Shown: positions 1 through 6,477, numbered from the stretch's first letter. The stretch is 6,616 nucleotides of DNA from an uncultured Oscillospiraceae bacterium (GCA_900754605.1 CAAEDK010000114.1:1-6616), one strand, 5' to 3'. Program-made: numbers and translations. Notes: generated by a model from the letters alone, not told the origin.

Positions 1-1896
1 ATAGAGCAGCACATCAAAAACACCTTTGGTGAGTTTGAGAATGTGTTCCATGAGCTGGTTTCCCCTGACATCCATGTGGACATCTGCGTTGTTCCTCCCT
101 CTGATGAGCGGGACTATTACACACTGGTAACGATGGGCATGGGTGCTCACCGGATGAATGTGCCGGAGGAACTGGCGGAATACAAGCTGGAACGAGCAGA
201 GCTGGCCATCGCTCTGCCACCGGATTGGAAACTGGATGAGGAATCCCTGAAGGATGAGCGGTGGTACTGGCCGATTGGTCTCTTGAAAGTGTTGGCACGC
301 CTGCCTATTTCCAACAATACCTGGCTGGGCTTTGGCCACACAATGGATAAGCAATCGCCGTTTGCAGAGGATACGGAACTCTGCGCCGCACTTCTGGTAG
401 GTCCGCAGGATGTTGTCTGGAACGGAGGCGAAGTCTGCACTTTGCCGAGTGGCGAGGAGGTCAACTTCTATCAGGTGATCCCGCTCTATCGGAATGAGAT
501 GGAGTATAAGATGGAGCATGATGCGGACGCTCTGCTTAAAAAAATGGCAGGCATCAGTTTTGTGGTTAATCCCACCCGCCAGAATGCCATCACCAGAGGA
601 ACGCTTGCAGAGGAAGAATTCACCGGCGATATGGACGATGCCGCATGGCACCTGGAATCCATTCAGGAAAAGGGCTTGCCGGTGAATGAGATCAATGCCT
701 ACAACCACATGGCAATCTATCTGCGCTGGTGCATGGAGCATGATCTGATGAGCGCGGAATTTATGGAGCGGTACTGGGAGCAGGTGCAGCCGTTTATGGC
801 AGATCTGAGCCGCGCCGATCTGCGTGGCTTTATCCGGGACCAGCTGAAAGGACAGCTCTTTGGGGCGCTGTTCAACAAGGAGGGCGCAGCCTTTGCTGGA
901 TATTACTATGGCGAGGCGGATAGCCCGTACTTCCCCAGCGACATTGATAACTATGCTTTGGAGTATTTCGGTTCAGAGCAATATTATTCCGATAAGTTCC
1001 AGGATGAAGCCTATCTGTTCATCCCATTTGATGAAAACTATTATCAGGCTATGGCAAAAGTCATGGAAAAGCGGTTCGCCAACTGGCAGGGGCAGAGTTT
1101 CGATGAGGCCACTCTGGAGCCTTCAGACCTTGCGGAAGCCATGATGGAATATCTGGACTGTGAATGTACCTATTTCCCCTCAATGACGGATGATGACCCC
1201 ATCATGTCGGCATACAACTATGCCAAACGGGAAAGTATCAAAGAGGGCTTTGTGCCGGTTCTGATTAAGGCGGATGACGAAATCCTGTGGGAATGCCTGA
1301 TTATGAATTCTGACCCGGACAGCGATGGCGAGGACGACTTTGCTTTCGACCCGGACAAAGTTGCCGAATACCGGAAGAAAATGCTCTCCGCCCCTGTCGA
1401 GAACAGTAAGGCAGTCCTGGAGGAAATGATTGGGCAGCGCAAGGAAGAAGCCGAGGATGACGATATGGACTGGGATGAGGAGATCCTGGGCGAGATGGAG
1501 GGCGGATATGATAACCGTCGTTTTTCAAGCTACTGGAATTCCGATAATAATATGACCTATCCTCTCATTCTGGCTAAAATCCCCGTGAAGAATCCTTGGG
1601 AGATTTTTGCCTATCTGCCCTTTGGTGGCTGGAATGAATGTCCTAACACGCCAGAGTTAATGGCAGTTGCGAAATACTGGTTTGAACAGCATGGGGCGGT
1701 GCCCGCTGCCATGAGCCACGACGAGTTGGAGTTCCTGCTCCCGGCTCCCGTTTCCGAGGAGAGGGCTATGGATGCAGCAGTGGAACTGTATGGCTTCTGT
1801 CCCGATGTGATTGACCAGGGGCCGGAGGACGCCACCGTGGGCGCTCTGGCCGATGTGCTGCGGCAGTCCACTGTTTGGTACTTCTGGTGGGATTGA
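1..1896 (+). CDS. SUFU-domain / DUF4253-domain fusion protein (5' end outside window)
   Basis: The reading frame is open from base 1, so the true start lies upstream; a GTG at 43 is in frame but falls inside the conserved domain. About 631 residues are visible. The first ~185 resemble the suppressor of fused (SUFU) domain: HVDICVVPPS, YYTLVTMGMG, the RAELAIALPPDWKL strand, WYWPIGLLKVLARLP and the WLGFGHT segment. A middle region of no recognised family follows (about residues 190-430), rich in aromatic and acidic residues, then very acidic linkers (EEAEDDDMDWDEE near 1447-1485). The last ~110 residues resemble DUF4253: PWEIFAYLPFGGWNECP, a YWFEQHGAVP segment, a D-E-L-E-F-L-L-P strand and the terminal W-Y-F-W-W-D. 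No signal peptide or membrane helix is visible, so it is probably cytosolic. Bacterial SUFU proteins are known as immunity-type proteins of polymorphic toxin loci; an immunity role here is inference. The stop is followed directly by the ribosome binding site of the next gene, indicating an operon. Confidence 0.85.
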   Translation: MEQHIKNTFGEFENVFHELVSPDIHVDICVVPPSDERDYYTLVTMGMGAHRMNVPEELAEYKLERAELAIALPPDWKLDEESLKDERWYWPIGLLKVLARLPISNNTWLGFGHTMDKQSPFAEDTELCAALLVGPQDVVWNGGEVCTLPSGEEVNFYQVIPLYRNEMEYKMEHDADALLKKMAGISFVVNPTRQNAITRGTLAEEEFTGDMDDAAWHLESIQEKGLPVNEINAYNHMAIYLRWCMEHDLMSAEFMERYWEQVQPFMADLSRADLRGFIRDQLKGQLFGALFNKEGAAFAGYYYGEADSPYFPSDIDNYALEYFGSEQYYSDKFQDEAYLFIPFDENYYQAMAKVMEKRFANWQGQSFDEATLEPSDLAEAMMEYLDCECTYFPSMTDDDPIMSAYNYAKRESIKEGFVPVLIKADDEILWECLIMNSDPDSDGEDDFAFDPDKVAEYRKKMLSAPVENSKAVLEEMIGQRKEEAEDDDMDWDEEILGEMEGGYDNRRFSSYWNSDNNMTYPLILAKIPVKNPWEIFAYLPFGGWNECPNTPELMAVAKYWFEQHGAVPAAMSHDELEFLLPAPVSEERAMDAAVELYGFCPDVIDQGPEDATVGALADVLRQSTVWYFWWD

Positions 1897-1909
1897 AAGG
1901 AGGATTTTT

Positions 1910-2623
1910 GTGGGATACGATGTGAGTTTTCACCCGATTTCACCAGAGGAAATGCGGGAATGGTATTTTACTCCCTTAACCTGGATACAGCAGGGACAGG
2001 AGGAAAAAGTGCTGGCCCTTGCCGCGCAGTATGGGATGGAGGATTTCTATGCCGAAAAATATCTGAACACCTTGCGCGTTGGGGCTGAAACGGAATCTAA
2101 CGAGCTGTTTGACAAAAGCCACGGCTTCTATATTGCAGTAATCCAAGGTTTTTTCCGAGATTATTATTACACCAGAGGTAGTGCCTTTTCGTTCCTGGTG
2201 GAACAAAAGCCAGAATATGCGCGGTACTTCACCTCATGGGAACAAATCACTCCTGTTTCCTTTCCAAACCCCATGCAGAACCGAATCATCGAAAACTATT
2301 GCTCCGGTGTATATCTGTCTCCAGATCAAGTTATACAACTTCTCAAAGACATGGAGCAGGACCCAAAAGTCCTTGAAGATCTGGAGGGGCTTTGGAGCAA
2401 TGGACAGATTGCTGTGCTGAAAAAAGCACTTTCTGCTGCTGCAAAGTCAGGAGTCGGTCTGTTGGAGGCCACTGAAGTGGTAGAGCCCAACCCCATCAGC
2501 CCGAATGAGAGCACAAGCTACTCTAACCTGTACCACTGTGATCGGGACGGGGTATATCTCTACATAGATGCCGTCAGTGGTCAATTAGCGGATGCGATTG
2601 GGAAAAACGAAGGACGAACATAA
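1910..2623 (+). CDS. Hypothetical protein, GTG start, probably C-terminally truncated
   Basis: This encodes 237 residues of a family I do not recognise. The GTG at 1910 is chosen as start because AAAGGAGG (1896-1903) lies six bases before it; the frame stays open upstream but only inside the preceding gene. The protein begins MGYDVSFHPISPEEMREWYF. It appears soluble and mostly helical, with aromatic-rich stretches (YAEKYLNTLRV, FFRDYYYTRG), no signal peptide and no membrane helix. Near the end is LYHCDRDGVYLYIDAVSG, which looks like a beta hairpin. The gene lies 13 bases after the SUFU gene and is probably translated from the same message. It looks more AT-rich than its two neighbours. The TAA at 2621-2623 is the only stop in this frame until 2780, so the protein may once have been about 290 residues long. 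An immunity-like or accessory role is only a guess from context. Confidence 0.75.
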   Translation: MGYDVSFHPISPEEMREWYFTPLTWIQQGQEEKVLALAAQYGMEDFYAEKYLNTLRVGAETESNELFDKSHGFYIAVIQGFFRDYYYTRGSAFSFLVEQKPEYARYFTSWEQITPVSFPNPMQNRIIENYCSGVYLSPDQVIQLLKDMEQDPKVLEDLEGLWSNGQIAVLKKALSAAAKSGVGLLEATEVVEPNPISPNESTSYSNLYHCDRDGVYLYIDAVSGQLADAIGKNEGRT

Positions 2624-2782
2624 GTAGTTGGCGACATTACGGCGCTCCAGATGGCCAAGGAGTTCTTCGAGGGCAGCGACATCCCCTGGGCCAGCTTCCA
2701 CACCTTCCGTCGGGAAGTAGGCATTGTTAATCTGAAAACGCCGTCCGAGGAGGAACCGGACGCTGATGGGCATGGACTATAA
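2624..2782 (+). pseudogene. In-frame C-terminal remnant after a TAA stop
   Basis: After the TAA at 2621-2623 the same frame stays open for 52 sense codons and ends at TAA 2780-2782. The translation looks like real protein: VVGDITALQMAKEFFEGSDI, then PWASFHTFRREVGIVNLK, then an acidic tail. The only internal ATG (2651) would give a 43-residue product and has no ribosome binding site before it. The second TAA overlaps the AAGGAG of the next gene, the same stop-to-RBS arrangement seen at the start of the operon. This suggests 2780-2782 was the original stop of the upstream gene. A single base change from a sense codon such as TAC to TAA would explain everything; a join to a foreign gene tail by recombination is the alternative. 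Stop-codon readthrough is possible but has no visible support. Confidence 0.55.
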
Positions 2783-2791
2783 GGAGCAGTC

Positions 2792-3904
2792 ATGATAGAA
2801 AGAACCTTTATTAACCCCGCCACAAACAAACAGTGGCGGATTGAAATTGACGGATATACCATCCGAACCTGTTTGAATGGCGGGAAGATCAGGGAGATTC
2901 TGTGCGACTCCACCTTCCAGGTCAAGAGCAAGGCGGCCAGCGCCATGATGAGCCAGATGCGGAAAGGATTCGTCTATCAGAATCCGGATGCCGCCGTTGG
3001 CGAAGCGCGGTGCCATCGGTTTATTGGAAAGGACAGCAACGGCTTCGTGCCTTTGGCTGCCGCCCTCACACGGGATGACTTCTTCCTGACGCGGGTGGTG
3101 GGCGATTTTGAGGATGAGATCCTCTATCACTTCGATGGCAGCGGGGAGATCCTTGAAACGGTCTCTCTGGGCGGCAAGCGGATGACCTATGAACAGGTTC
3201 TCTGTCCCAATGATACTCTGCTGCTGAACAATAGCTATCTTTTGGAGCAGTTCTCCCTCCGCACCCATGAAATTACGCCCTTTGCCAATAAGAAAAACAG
3301 CATGAAGGCCATGCTGGATGCCAGCGGCGACCTGGCCCTGTGGTACACGGGCGAGGAGATCGTCATCTTTGACTTTGGCAGCAACACAGAGGTGTGGCGG
3401 GAAACGGTAAAATGCAAGAAGTCTAAGAACCCAAATTTTGCCTATTGCTGCTTTGGGATACTCTCTCCTCGGCAAAGCAAAGCAGCCTACCGTGTTACCG
3501 AGGGTGAGTATGTGATGGTCGATTTGAAGTCCGCCCAAAAAGTAGTGATCCCCAATGAGGGCTGGCATCCCTTCTTCTCCCCGGATGACCAGTGCTTCTC
3601 GGTGGGCGGCAGGTTCTATCTGACCCAGACCGGAGAGGAGATGGACAATCCTTTCCCGTTTTCTGTCCGGCAGGGGCTGTTTTTTTCGGATACCTGCACG
3701 GCGCGGACAAGGGGCAGTCTGATGGCTGTTCAGCAGGATCGGGGCAGCTCCCCCATAGAGCTGTGGGATACCGGCAGCGGCCAGCTGCTGGCTACCATTG
3801 ATGACCCCTTTGTGGTGCGGCAGGTGAATTTTTCCTTTACCAAGAGCAGTCTTGTCCTGCACACCGATTACGGGGCCATGAGCATCTATTCCTGCGCCCT
3901 CTGA
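2792..3904 (+). CDS. WGR-like domain protein with C-terminal WD40-like beta-propeller
   Basis: This encodes 370 residues, starting at an ATG five bases after AAGGAG (2781-2786). Residues ~3-65 resemble the WGR fold: TNKQWRIEIDGYTIRT matches the typical 'NKFWeI..dG..v.t' opening and AASAMMSQMRKGFVY the closing helix and 'KGY' strand. The signature W-G-R itself is replaced by C-L-N-G-G around residues 27-31. From about residue 75 the protein is a series of beta-strand repeats resembling WD40-type propeller blades, for example LALWYTGEEIVIFDF, GEYVMVDLKSAQKV and, most clearly, IELWDTGSGQLLATIDD near residue 322, followed by a last blade ending SIYSCAL. No signal peptide is seen. WGR domains are linked to nucleic-acid-associated proteins and propellers to protein binding; the actual function here is unknown. 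The gene lies inside the operon, 13 bases before the next start. Confidence 0.75.
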   Translation: MIERTFINPATNKQWRIEIDGYTIRTCLNGGKIREILCDSTFQVKSKAASAMMSQMRKGFVYQNPDAAVGEARCHRFIGKDSNGFVPLAAALTRDDFFLTRVVGDFEDEILYHFDGSGEILETVSLGGKRMTYEQVLCPNDTLLLNNSYLLEQFSLRTHEITPFANKKNSMKAMLDASGDLALWYTGEEIVIFDFGSNTEVWRETVKCKKSKNPNFAYCCFGILSPRQSKAAYRVTEGEYVMVDLKSAQKVVIPNEGWHPFFSPDDQCFSVGGRFYLTQTGEEMDNPFPFSVRQGLFFSDTCTARTRGSLMAVQQDRGSSPIELWDTGSGQLLATIDDPFVVRQVNFSFTKSSLVLHTDYGAMSIYSCAL

Positions 3905-3917
3905 AACGGAGGAATGA

Positions 3918-4172
3918 ATGATGGATCATGAGAGGAAAGAGCTTTTGGCTCAGAAAAAAGCGCAACTTAAAGTAAAGCAGCAAAGAGCAGAAATACAGCA
4001 ATACAAGGATCATTTCACGAAAAGTATCCAATATTTTTCTCAAAAATACCGATACGCAGATGAAGCGGAAGCAATCAAACTGGAAGCTGTTTCCGGAAAA
4101 GAAGGAACAATCCAGCTGCCCAGAGGGGTGCTGGACATCCACATGGGGAACTATGCCTCGGGAGGACGCTGA
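3918..4172 (+). CDS. Small charged helical hypothetical protein
   Basis: This encodes 84 residues from ATG 3918, or 83 from the ATG immediately after it. GGAGG at 3908-3912 is five and eight bases from the two candidates, so either can be used. The first ~55 residues are rich in Lys, Glu and Gln and should form a long amphipathic helix or coiled coil (KELLAQKKAQLKVKQQRAEI). A short tail follows (TIQLPRGVLDIHMGNY). There is no membrane helix, signal peptide or recognised domain. The gene starts 13 bases after the propeller gene, and its stop codon directly abuts the ATG of the small membrane protein. It may be a partner or assembly factor for one of its neighbours, but that is inference only. 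Confidence 0.65.
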   Translation: MMDHERKELLAQKKAQLKVKQQRAEIQQYKDHFTKSIQYFSQKYRYADEAEAIKLEAVSGKEGTIQLPRGVLDIHMGNYASGGR

Positions 4173-4313
4173 ATGAACGGCGTTGTGCTCCTGGTGGGCG
4201 GACTGCTGCTTGTGGCGGTAATCAAGCTGATTATGGATCGAAATTGGATTGGCCTGCTTCTCTGTGCTGTCGCCCTGCTTCTGGTCTTTGGGGCTGGACA
4301 CCATACAAAATAG
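4173..4313 (+). CDS. 46-residue two-helix membrane protein
   Basis: This short gene is easily missed. The ATG at 4173 follows the preceding TGA with no gap, and GGAGG (4161-4165) sits seven bases upstream inside the preceding gene, so translation is probably coupled. The 46 residues contain two hydrophobic segments: VVLLVGGLLLVAVIKLIM (about 4-21) and WIGLLLCAVALLLVFGAG (about 26-42). A polar turn with charges (MDRNW) separates them, and the tail is short (HHTK). This is a typical helical hairpin of the inner membrane. No family is recognised. It could anchor a complex, be an immunity protein against a membrane-active toxin, or be a small holin-like or toxin-like peptide; the sequence does not decide between these. 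Confidence 0.65.
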   Translation: MNGVVLLVGGLLLVAVIKLIMDRNWIGLLLCAVALLLVFGAGHHTK

Positions 4314-4354
4314 GTAATTTCAAAAAATGATGTGTGCGCATTAGGGTGAAAGAC

Positions 4355-5311
4355 ATGAAAAATGAAGCACAATTCAGAGTGATTTATTTATGGAAATATT
4401 TATATTCTCATACAGATGATTCCCATCCTGCCTCTGTACAAGATATCCTTAAACATTGGAGCAGCCTAGGAATTGAGGCAAGCCGGAAAAGTGTTTATCA
4501 TGATATAGATATCCTTATCGCCCTTGGGGTAGACATTGTGTGTGTTAGGAGCACACAAAACCACTATTTTATTGGCGATCGTCTCTTTGAACTTCCGGAG
4601 TTAAAACTGCTGGTAGATGCTGTAGAGTCCTCCCGGTTTATCACATCCAAAAAGAGTGGGGACCTGATACGAAAACTGGGGCAGCTCACAAGCAGCGCCC
4701 AGGCGGAACAGCTGGATAGGCACATTTATATGGATGGGATGCCGAAACCAAGTAATGAGGCAATTTATTACATTGTAGATACAATTCAATCCTCGATCCA
4801 ATCCAATCAGCAAATCAGTTTTCAGTATTATGAGTATCTCCCCACCAAAGAGAAAGTGTTGAAACACCAAGGGTATCGCTATCAGTTCACTCCTTACGCC
4901 CTGATCTGGAATCGGGATCATTATTATGTGGTGGGATGGTCAGAAAAACATATGAAACTTTCTCAGTTCCGGGTGGACCGTATGACGTCGGTGGAGATGA
5001 TGGATCAGCCAGGCCACCAGCTCCTTGGTTTTGAGCCGGCAGAGTATGTGCAAAAGGTTTTTGGGATGTACCCGGACGACCTCCAAATGGTAACACTTTT
5101 TTGCGAAAATGATGTGATGCGGAGCATAATAGACCGCTTTGGTGAAGGTGTTCGCACAGAGGTAGTGGATGATGACCACTTCCAAGCCATTGTAGAGGTA
5201 GCCCCCAGCCCTCCTTTCTTTGGATGGATATTTACTTTCGCAGGAAAAATTCGTATTTTGAAACCAGATAACGTGCTGGAGGAAATGCGGCAGATGGCCA
5301 GTTGGTTGTGA
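4355..5311 (+). CDS. WYL-domain transcriptional regulator (HTH_11/YafY type)
   Basis: This encodes 318 residues from ATG 4355, six bases after a weak AGGGTG site. An in-frame GTG at 4334 would add seven residues but lacks a ribosome binding site and gives an atypical N terminus. Residues ~5-60 form a winged HTH of the DeoR-like HTH_11 kind: FRVIYLWKYLYSHTDDSHPA, then an SRKSVYHDIDILIALGVDI recognition region typical of the family. Residues ~135-215 are the WYL domain, with FTPYALIWNRDHYYVVGW and the closing FRVDRM; YYVVGW takes the place of the W-Y-L signature. Residues ~240-316 match the C-terminal (WCX) extension. WYL regulators bind small ligands or nucleic acid and control many systems, including phage-defence loci. 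The gene lies 41 bases after the membrane protein, is noticeably AT-richer than the first genes, and is followed by a hairpin terminator. It may regulate this operon. Confidence 0.9.
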   Translation: MKNEAQFRVIYLWKYLYSHTDDSHPASVQDILKHWSSLGIEASRKSVYHDIDILIALGVDIVCVRSTQNHYFIGDRLFELPELKLLVDAVESSRFITSKKSGDLIRKLGQLTSSAQAEQLDRHIYMDGMPKPSNEAIYYIVDTIQSSIQSNQQISFQYYEYLPTKEKVLKHQGYRYQFTPYALIWNRDHYYVVGWSEKHMKLSQFRVDRMTSVEMMDQPGHQLLGFEPAEYVQKVFGMYPDDLQMVTLFCENDVMRSIIDRFGEGVRTEVVDDDHFQAIVEVAPSPPFFGWIFTFAGKIRILKPDNVLEEMRQMASWL

Positions 5312-5317
5312 AAAACA

Positions 5318-5350
5318 GGAGGTGTCCCTGTTTGGGGACACCTCCCTTTC
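5318..5350 (+). terminator. Hairpin terminator after the WYL gene
   Basis: GGAGGTGTCCC (5318-5328) pairs perfectly with GGGACACCTCC (5335-5345), giving an 11-bp stem with a six-base TGTTTG loop. It begins six bases after the stop of the regulator gene and is preceded by an A-run. The following CTTTCTATATCTT is T-rich but not a clean T-run, so termination may be partial. Its position, between a long gene run and a new promoter, fits an operon end. Confidence 0.75.
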
Positions 5351-5356
5351 TATATC

Positions 5357-5385
5357 TTGATTGTCAAACATTTGTTTGGTATACT
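5357..5385 (+). promoter_or_regulatory. Sigma-A-type promoter of the regulator-peptidase unit
   Basis: TTGATT (5357-5362) and TATACT (5380-5385) are separated by 17 bases, each close to the TTGACA/TATAAT consensus. They lie between the hairpin terminator and the Cro/C1-type regulator gene. Transcription would start near 5391-5393, about 40 bases before the start codon. Confidence 0.7.
5365..5378. promoter_or_regulatory. Inverted repeat between -35 and -10 (possible operator)
   Basis: CAAACA-TT-TGTTTG is a perfect six-base inverted repeat placed exactly in the spacer of the promoter, where a bound dimer would block RNA polymerase. Autoregulation by the downstream HTH protein is the simplest inference. 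Some chance is involved, because the sequence is AT-rich and short. Confidence 0.45.
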
Positions 5386-5395
5386 TTGAGCAGAC

Positions 5396-5415
5396 GTTCC
5401 CCAGACAGAGAACAC
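5396..5415. promoter_or_regulatory. GTTC-N10-GAAC dyad, copy 1
   Basis: GTTC (5396-5399) and GAAC (5410-5413) form a dyad with a ten-base spacer, just downstream of the -10 box and ahead of the regulator's ribosome binding site. A second copy at 6440-6459 matches it at 16 of 20 positions with the same spacing. The location over the early transcript region suits an operator. Confidence 0.5.
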
Positions 5416-5434
5416 TCGAAGTGGAGGTGGAAAA

Positions 5435-5818
5435 ATGGAACAAACCTTTGGAGGCTTTGTACGTCAGAGGCGTTCCTCTATGGGCATTACCCTAAGAGGG
5501 CTGGCTGCCAGATTGGGCCTATCCCCGGTGTATATGAGCAATATTGAAACAGATCGAAAACCGGCTCCGACACAGGAGTATCTGGAGAAGTTGGCACAGG
5601 AGTTACATTTGAATGTGGATGAGCGGAGGTATCTGCTGGATCTGGCTGCAAAGTCCAAGGAACAGTGTGTATCGGCAGACCTTCCGGAGTATATCATGGA
5701 GCGGGATATTGTGCGGGCCGCCCTGCGGACAGCCAAGGAAGTCGATGCTACCGATGAGGAGTGGCAAGCATTTATTGACCGCCTCACACAACGGGACAAG
5801 GATCAAAAGGGAGGGTAG
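5435..5818 (+). CDS. Cro/C1-family (XRE) helix-turn-helix regulator
   Basis: This encodes 127 residues; the ATG lies six bases after GGAGGT (5423-5428). Residues ~5-60 form a complete HTH_3 domain: FVRQRRSSMGITLRGLAARL, then GLSPVYMSNIETDRKPAP with the recognition helix at about 31-38, and the EYLEKLAQEL helix. The remaining ~65 residues are helical and acidic to mixed in charge, and probably serve dimerisation or recognition by the peptidase. The gene is followed two bases later by an ImmA/IrrE-like peptidase. In ICEBs1 the comparable ImmR represses the element and is cleaved by ImmA; by analogy this protein probably represses its own promoter and nearby genes. Candidate operator sites (5365-5378 and 5396-5415) lie directly upstream. 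The HTH assignment is certain; the mobile-element role is inference. Confidence 0.9.
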   Translation: MEQTFGGFVRQRRSSMGITLRGLAARLGLSPVYMSNIETDRKPAPTQEYLEKLAQELHLNVDERRYLLDLAAKSKEQCVSADLPEYIMERDIVRAALRTAKEVDATDEEWQAFIDRLTQRDKDQKGG

Positions 5819-5820
5819 GG

Positions 5821-6423
5821 ATGGAACGTACCTATTACCGGGATCAGGTGCTGGAAACCATCGCGCGAAAGGTGCTGTGTGCCTATGATACTATCCTCTT
5901 TTACGGAGATCCGCAGCCTATCCCTGTAGAGGAGATTATTGAAAGCTATGGTATTTCCCTGGAGTACCAATATCTCCGTAAGAATGGGCGTATCCTGGGG
6001 AAGACCATTTTTGATGATGGATTAGAAGCTGTTTATGATCAAGAGCAAGGGATGTATATCCTTTTCCCCGTCAAAGCGGGAACGATTCTTATTGACGCAT
6101 CCCTCTGCGAGAATGAGGAGACTGCTGGCCGGCTGCGCTTTACCTGTGCTCATGAGTTGGCCCACTGGGTCCTTCACAAGAAACTCTATCAGGGGACTGG
6201 AGAAAGTGCGGCTATGACACTTGCTGCTCAGGAGGATGACATGGAGATCCAGGCTAATATCCTTGGTTCCGCTGTTCTCATGCCCATTCCTCAGATAAAG
6301 CGGGCCTTTTACCGCCTTCGGGCAGGCCGAGATACGGAAACACTGGTGACAGATATGGCAGCTCTGTTCCGGGTATCCAAACAGGCCATGCGGATCAGAT
6401 TGAGAAACCACCATTTGATTTAA
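5821..6423 (+). CDS. ImmA/IrrE-family zinc metallopeptidase
   Basis: This encodes 200 residues; the ATG lies six bases after GGGAGG (5809-5814), which is inside the end of the regulator gene. The catalytic motif is H111-E112-L-A-H115 (AHELAHWVLHK). A downstream M-E-I-Q-A-N segment (E142) supplies the likely third zinc ligand, followed by SAVLMP, the usual 'A..LLMP' of the family. The C-terminal part (TDMAALFRVSKQAMRIRL) is the typical helical end that packs behind the active site. It is cytoplasmic with no signal peptide. Such enzymes cleave a partner Cro/C1-type repressor when activated, often on DNA damage or quorum signals, as ImmA does in ICEBs1. The adjacent HTH protein is the obvious substrate. 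All three zinc ligands are present, so it is probably active. Confidence 0.92.
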   Translation: MERTYYRDQVLETIARKVLCAYDTILFYGDPQPIPVEEIIESYGISLEYQYLRKNGRILGKTIFDDGLEAVYDQEQGMYILFPVKAGTILIDASLCENEETAGRLRFTCAHELAHWVLHKKLYQGTGESAAMTLAAQEDDMEIQANILGSAVLMPIPQIKRAFYRLRAGRDTETLVTDMAALFRVSKQAMRIRLRNHHLI

Positions 6424-6439
6424 TTTATTTTATCGAAGT

Positions 6440-6459
6440 GTTCACCAAAAAGAGAACAT
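6440..6459. promoter_or_regulatory. GTTC-N10-GAAC dyad, copy 2
   Basis: GTTC (6440-6443) and GAAC (6454-6457) repeat the arrangement at 5396-5415, with 16 of 20 matching positions and extended arms TGTTC/GAACA. The copy sits in the 54-base gap between the peptidase and the zinc-ribbon gene, four bases before the latter's ribosome binding site. A weak TTGAGA (6400-6405) / TTTATT (6424-6429) pair would place it the same distance after a -10 box as copy 1, but that promoter is not convincing by itself. Confidence 0.5.
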
Positions 6460-6477
6460 CTTAGGGAGGAGTCATAG

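Noticed and set aside
2651..2782. Independent small gene of 43 residues
   Set aside because: No ribosome binding site precedes the ATG at 2651, and the frame continues upstream into the preceding gene apart from one stop, so a remnant tail is the better explanation.
2777..3862. Long open frame on the minus strand (361 codons) opposite the WGR-like/propeller gene
   Set aside because: It is a shadow of the + strand gene: its product shows no recognisable domain, and the + strand gene has a strong ribosome binding site and clear domain content.
4334..4354. Upstream GTG start for the WYL regulator
   Set aside because: There is no ribosome binding site before it, and homologous regulators typically begin close to the ATG at 4355.
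5361..5385. TTGTCA as the -35 box of the regulator promoter
   Set aside because: Its spacing to TATACT is only 13 bases; TTGATT at 5357 gives the ideal 17.
5396..5423. LexA/SOS box in the GAACACTCGAAGTG segment
   Set aside because: The Firmicute SOS box needs GAAC-N4-GTTC; the right half is absent here.
4940..5443. Minus-strand open frame across the end of the WYL gene and the intergenic region
   Set aside because: It runs through the terminator and promoter, has no recognisable protein features and is antisense to a well-supported gene.
5302..5547. Plus-strand open frame overlapping the terminator and the start of the HTH gene
   Set aside because: It reads through the hairpin, and its translation looks like noise; the HTH gene in another frame is clearly real.
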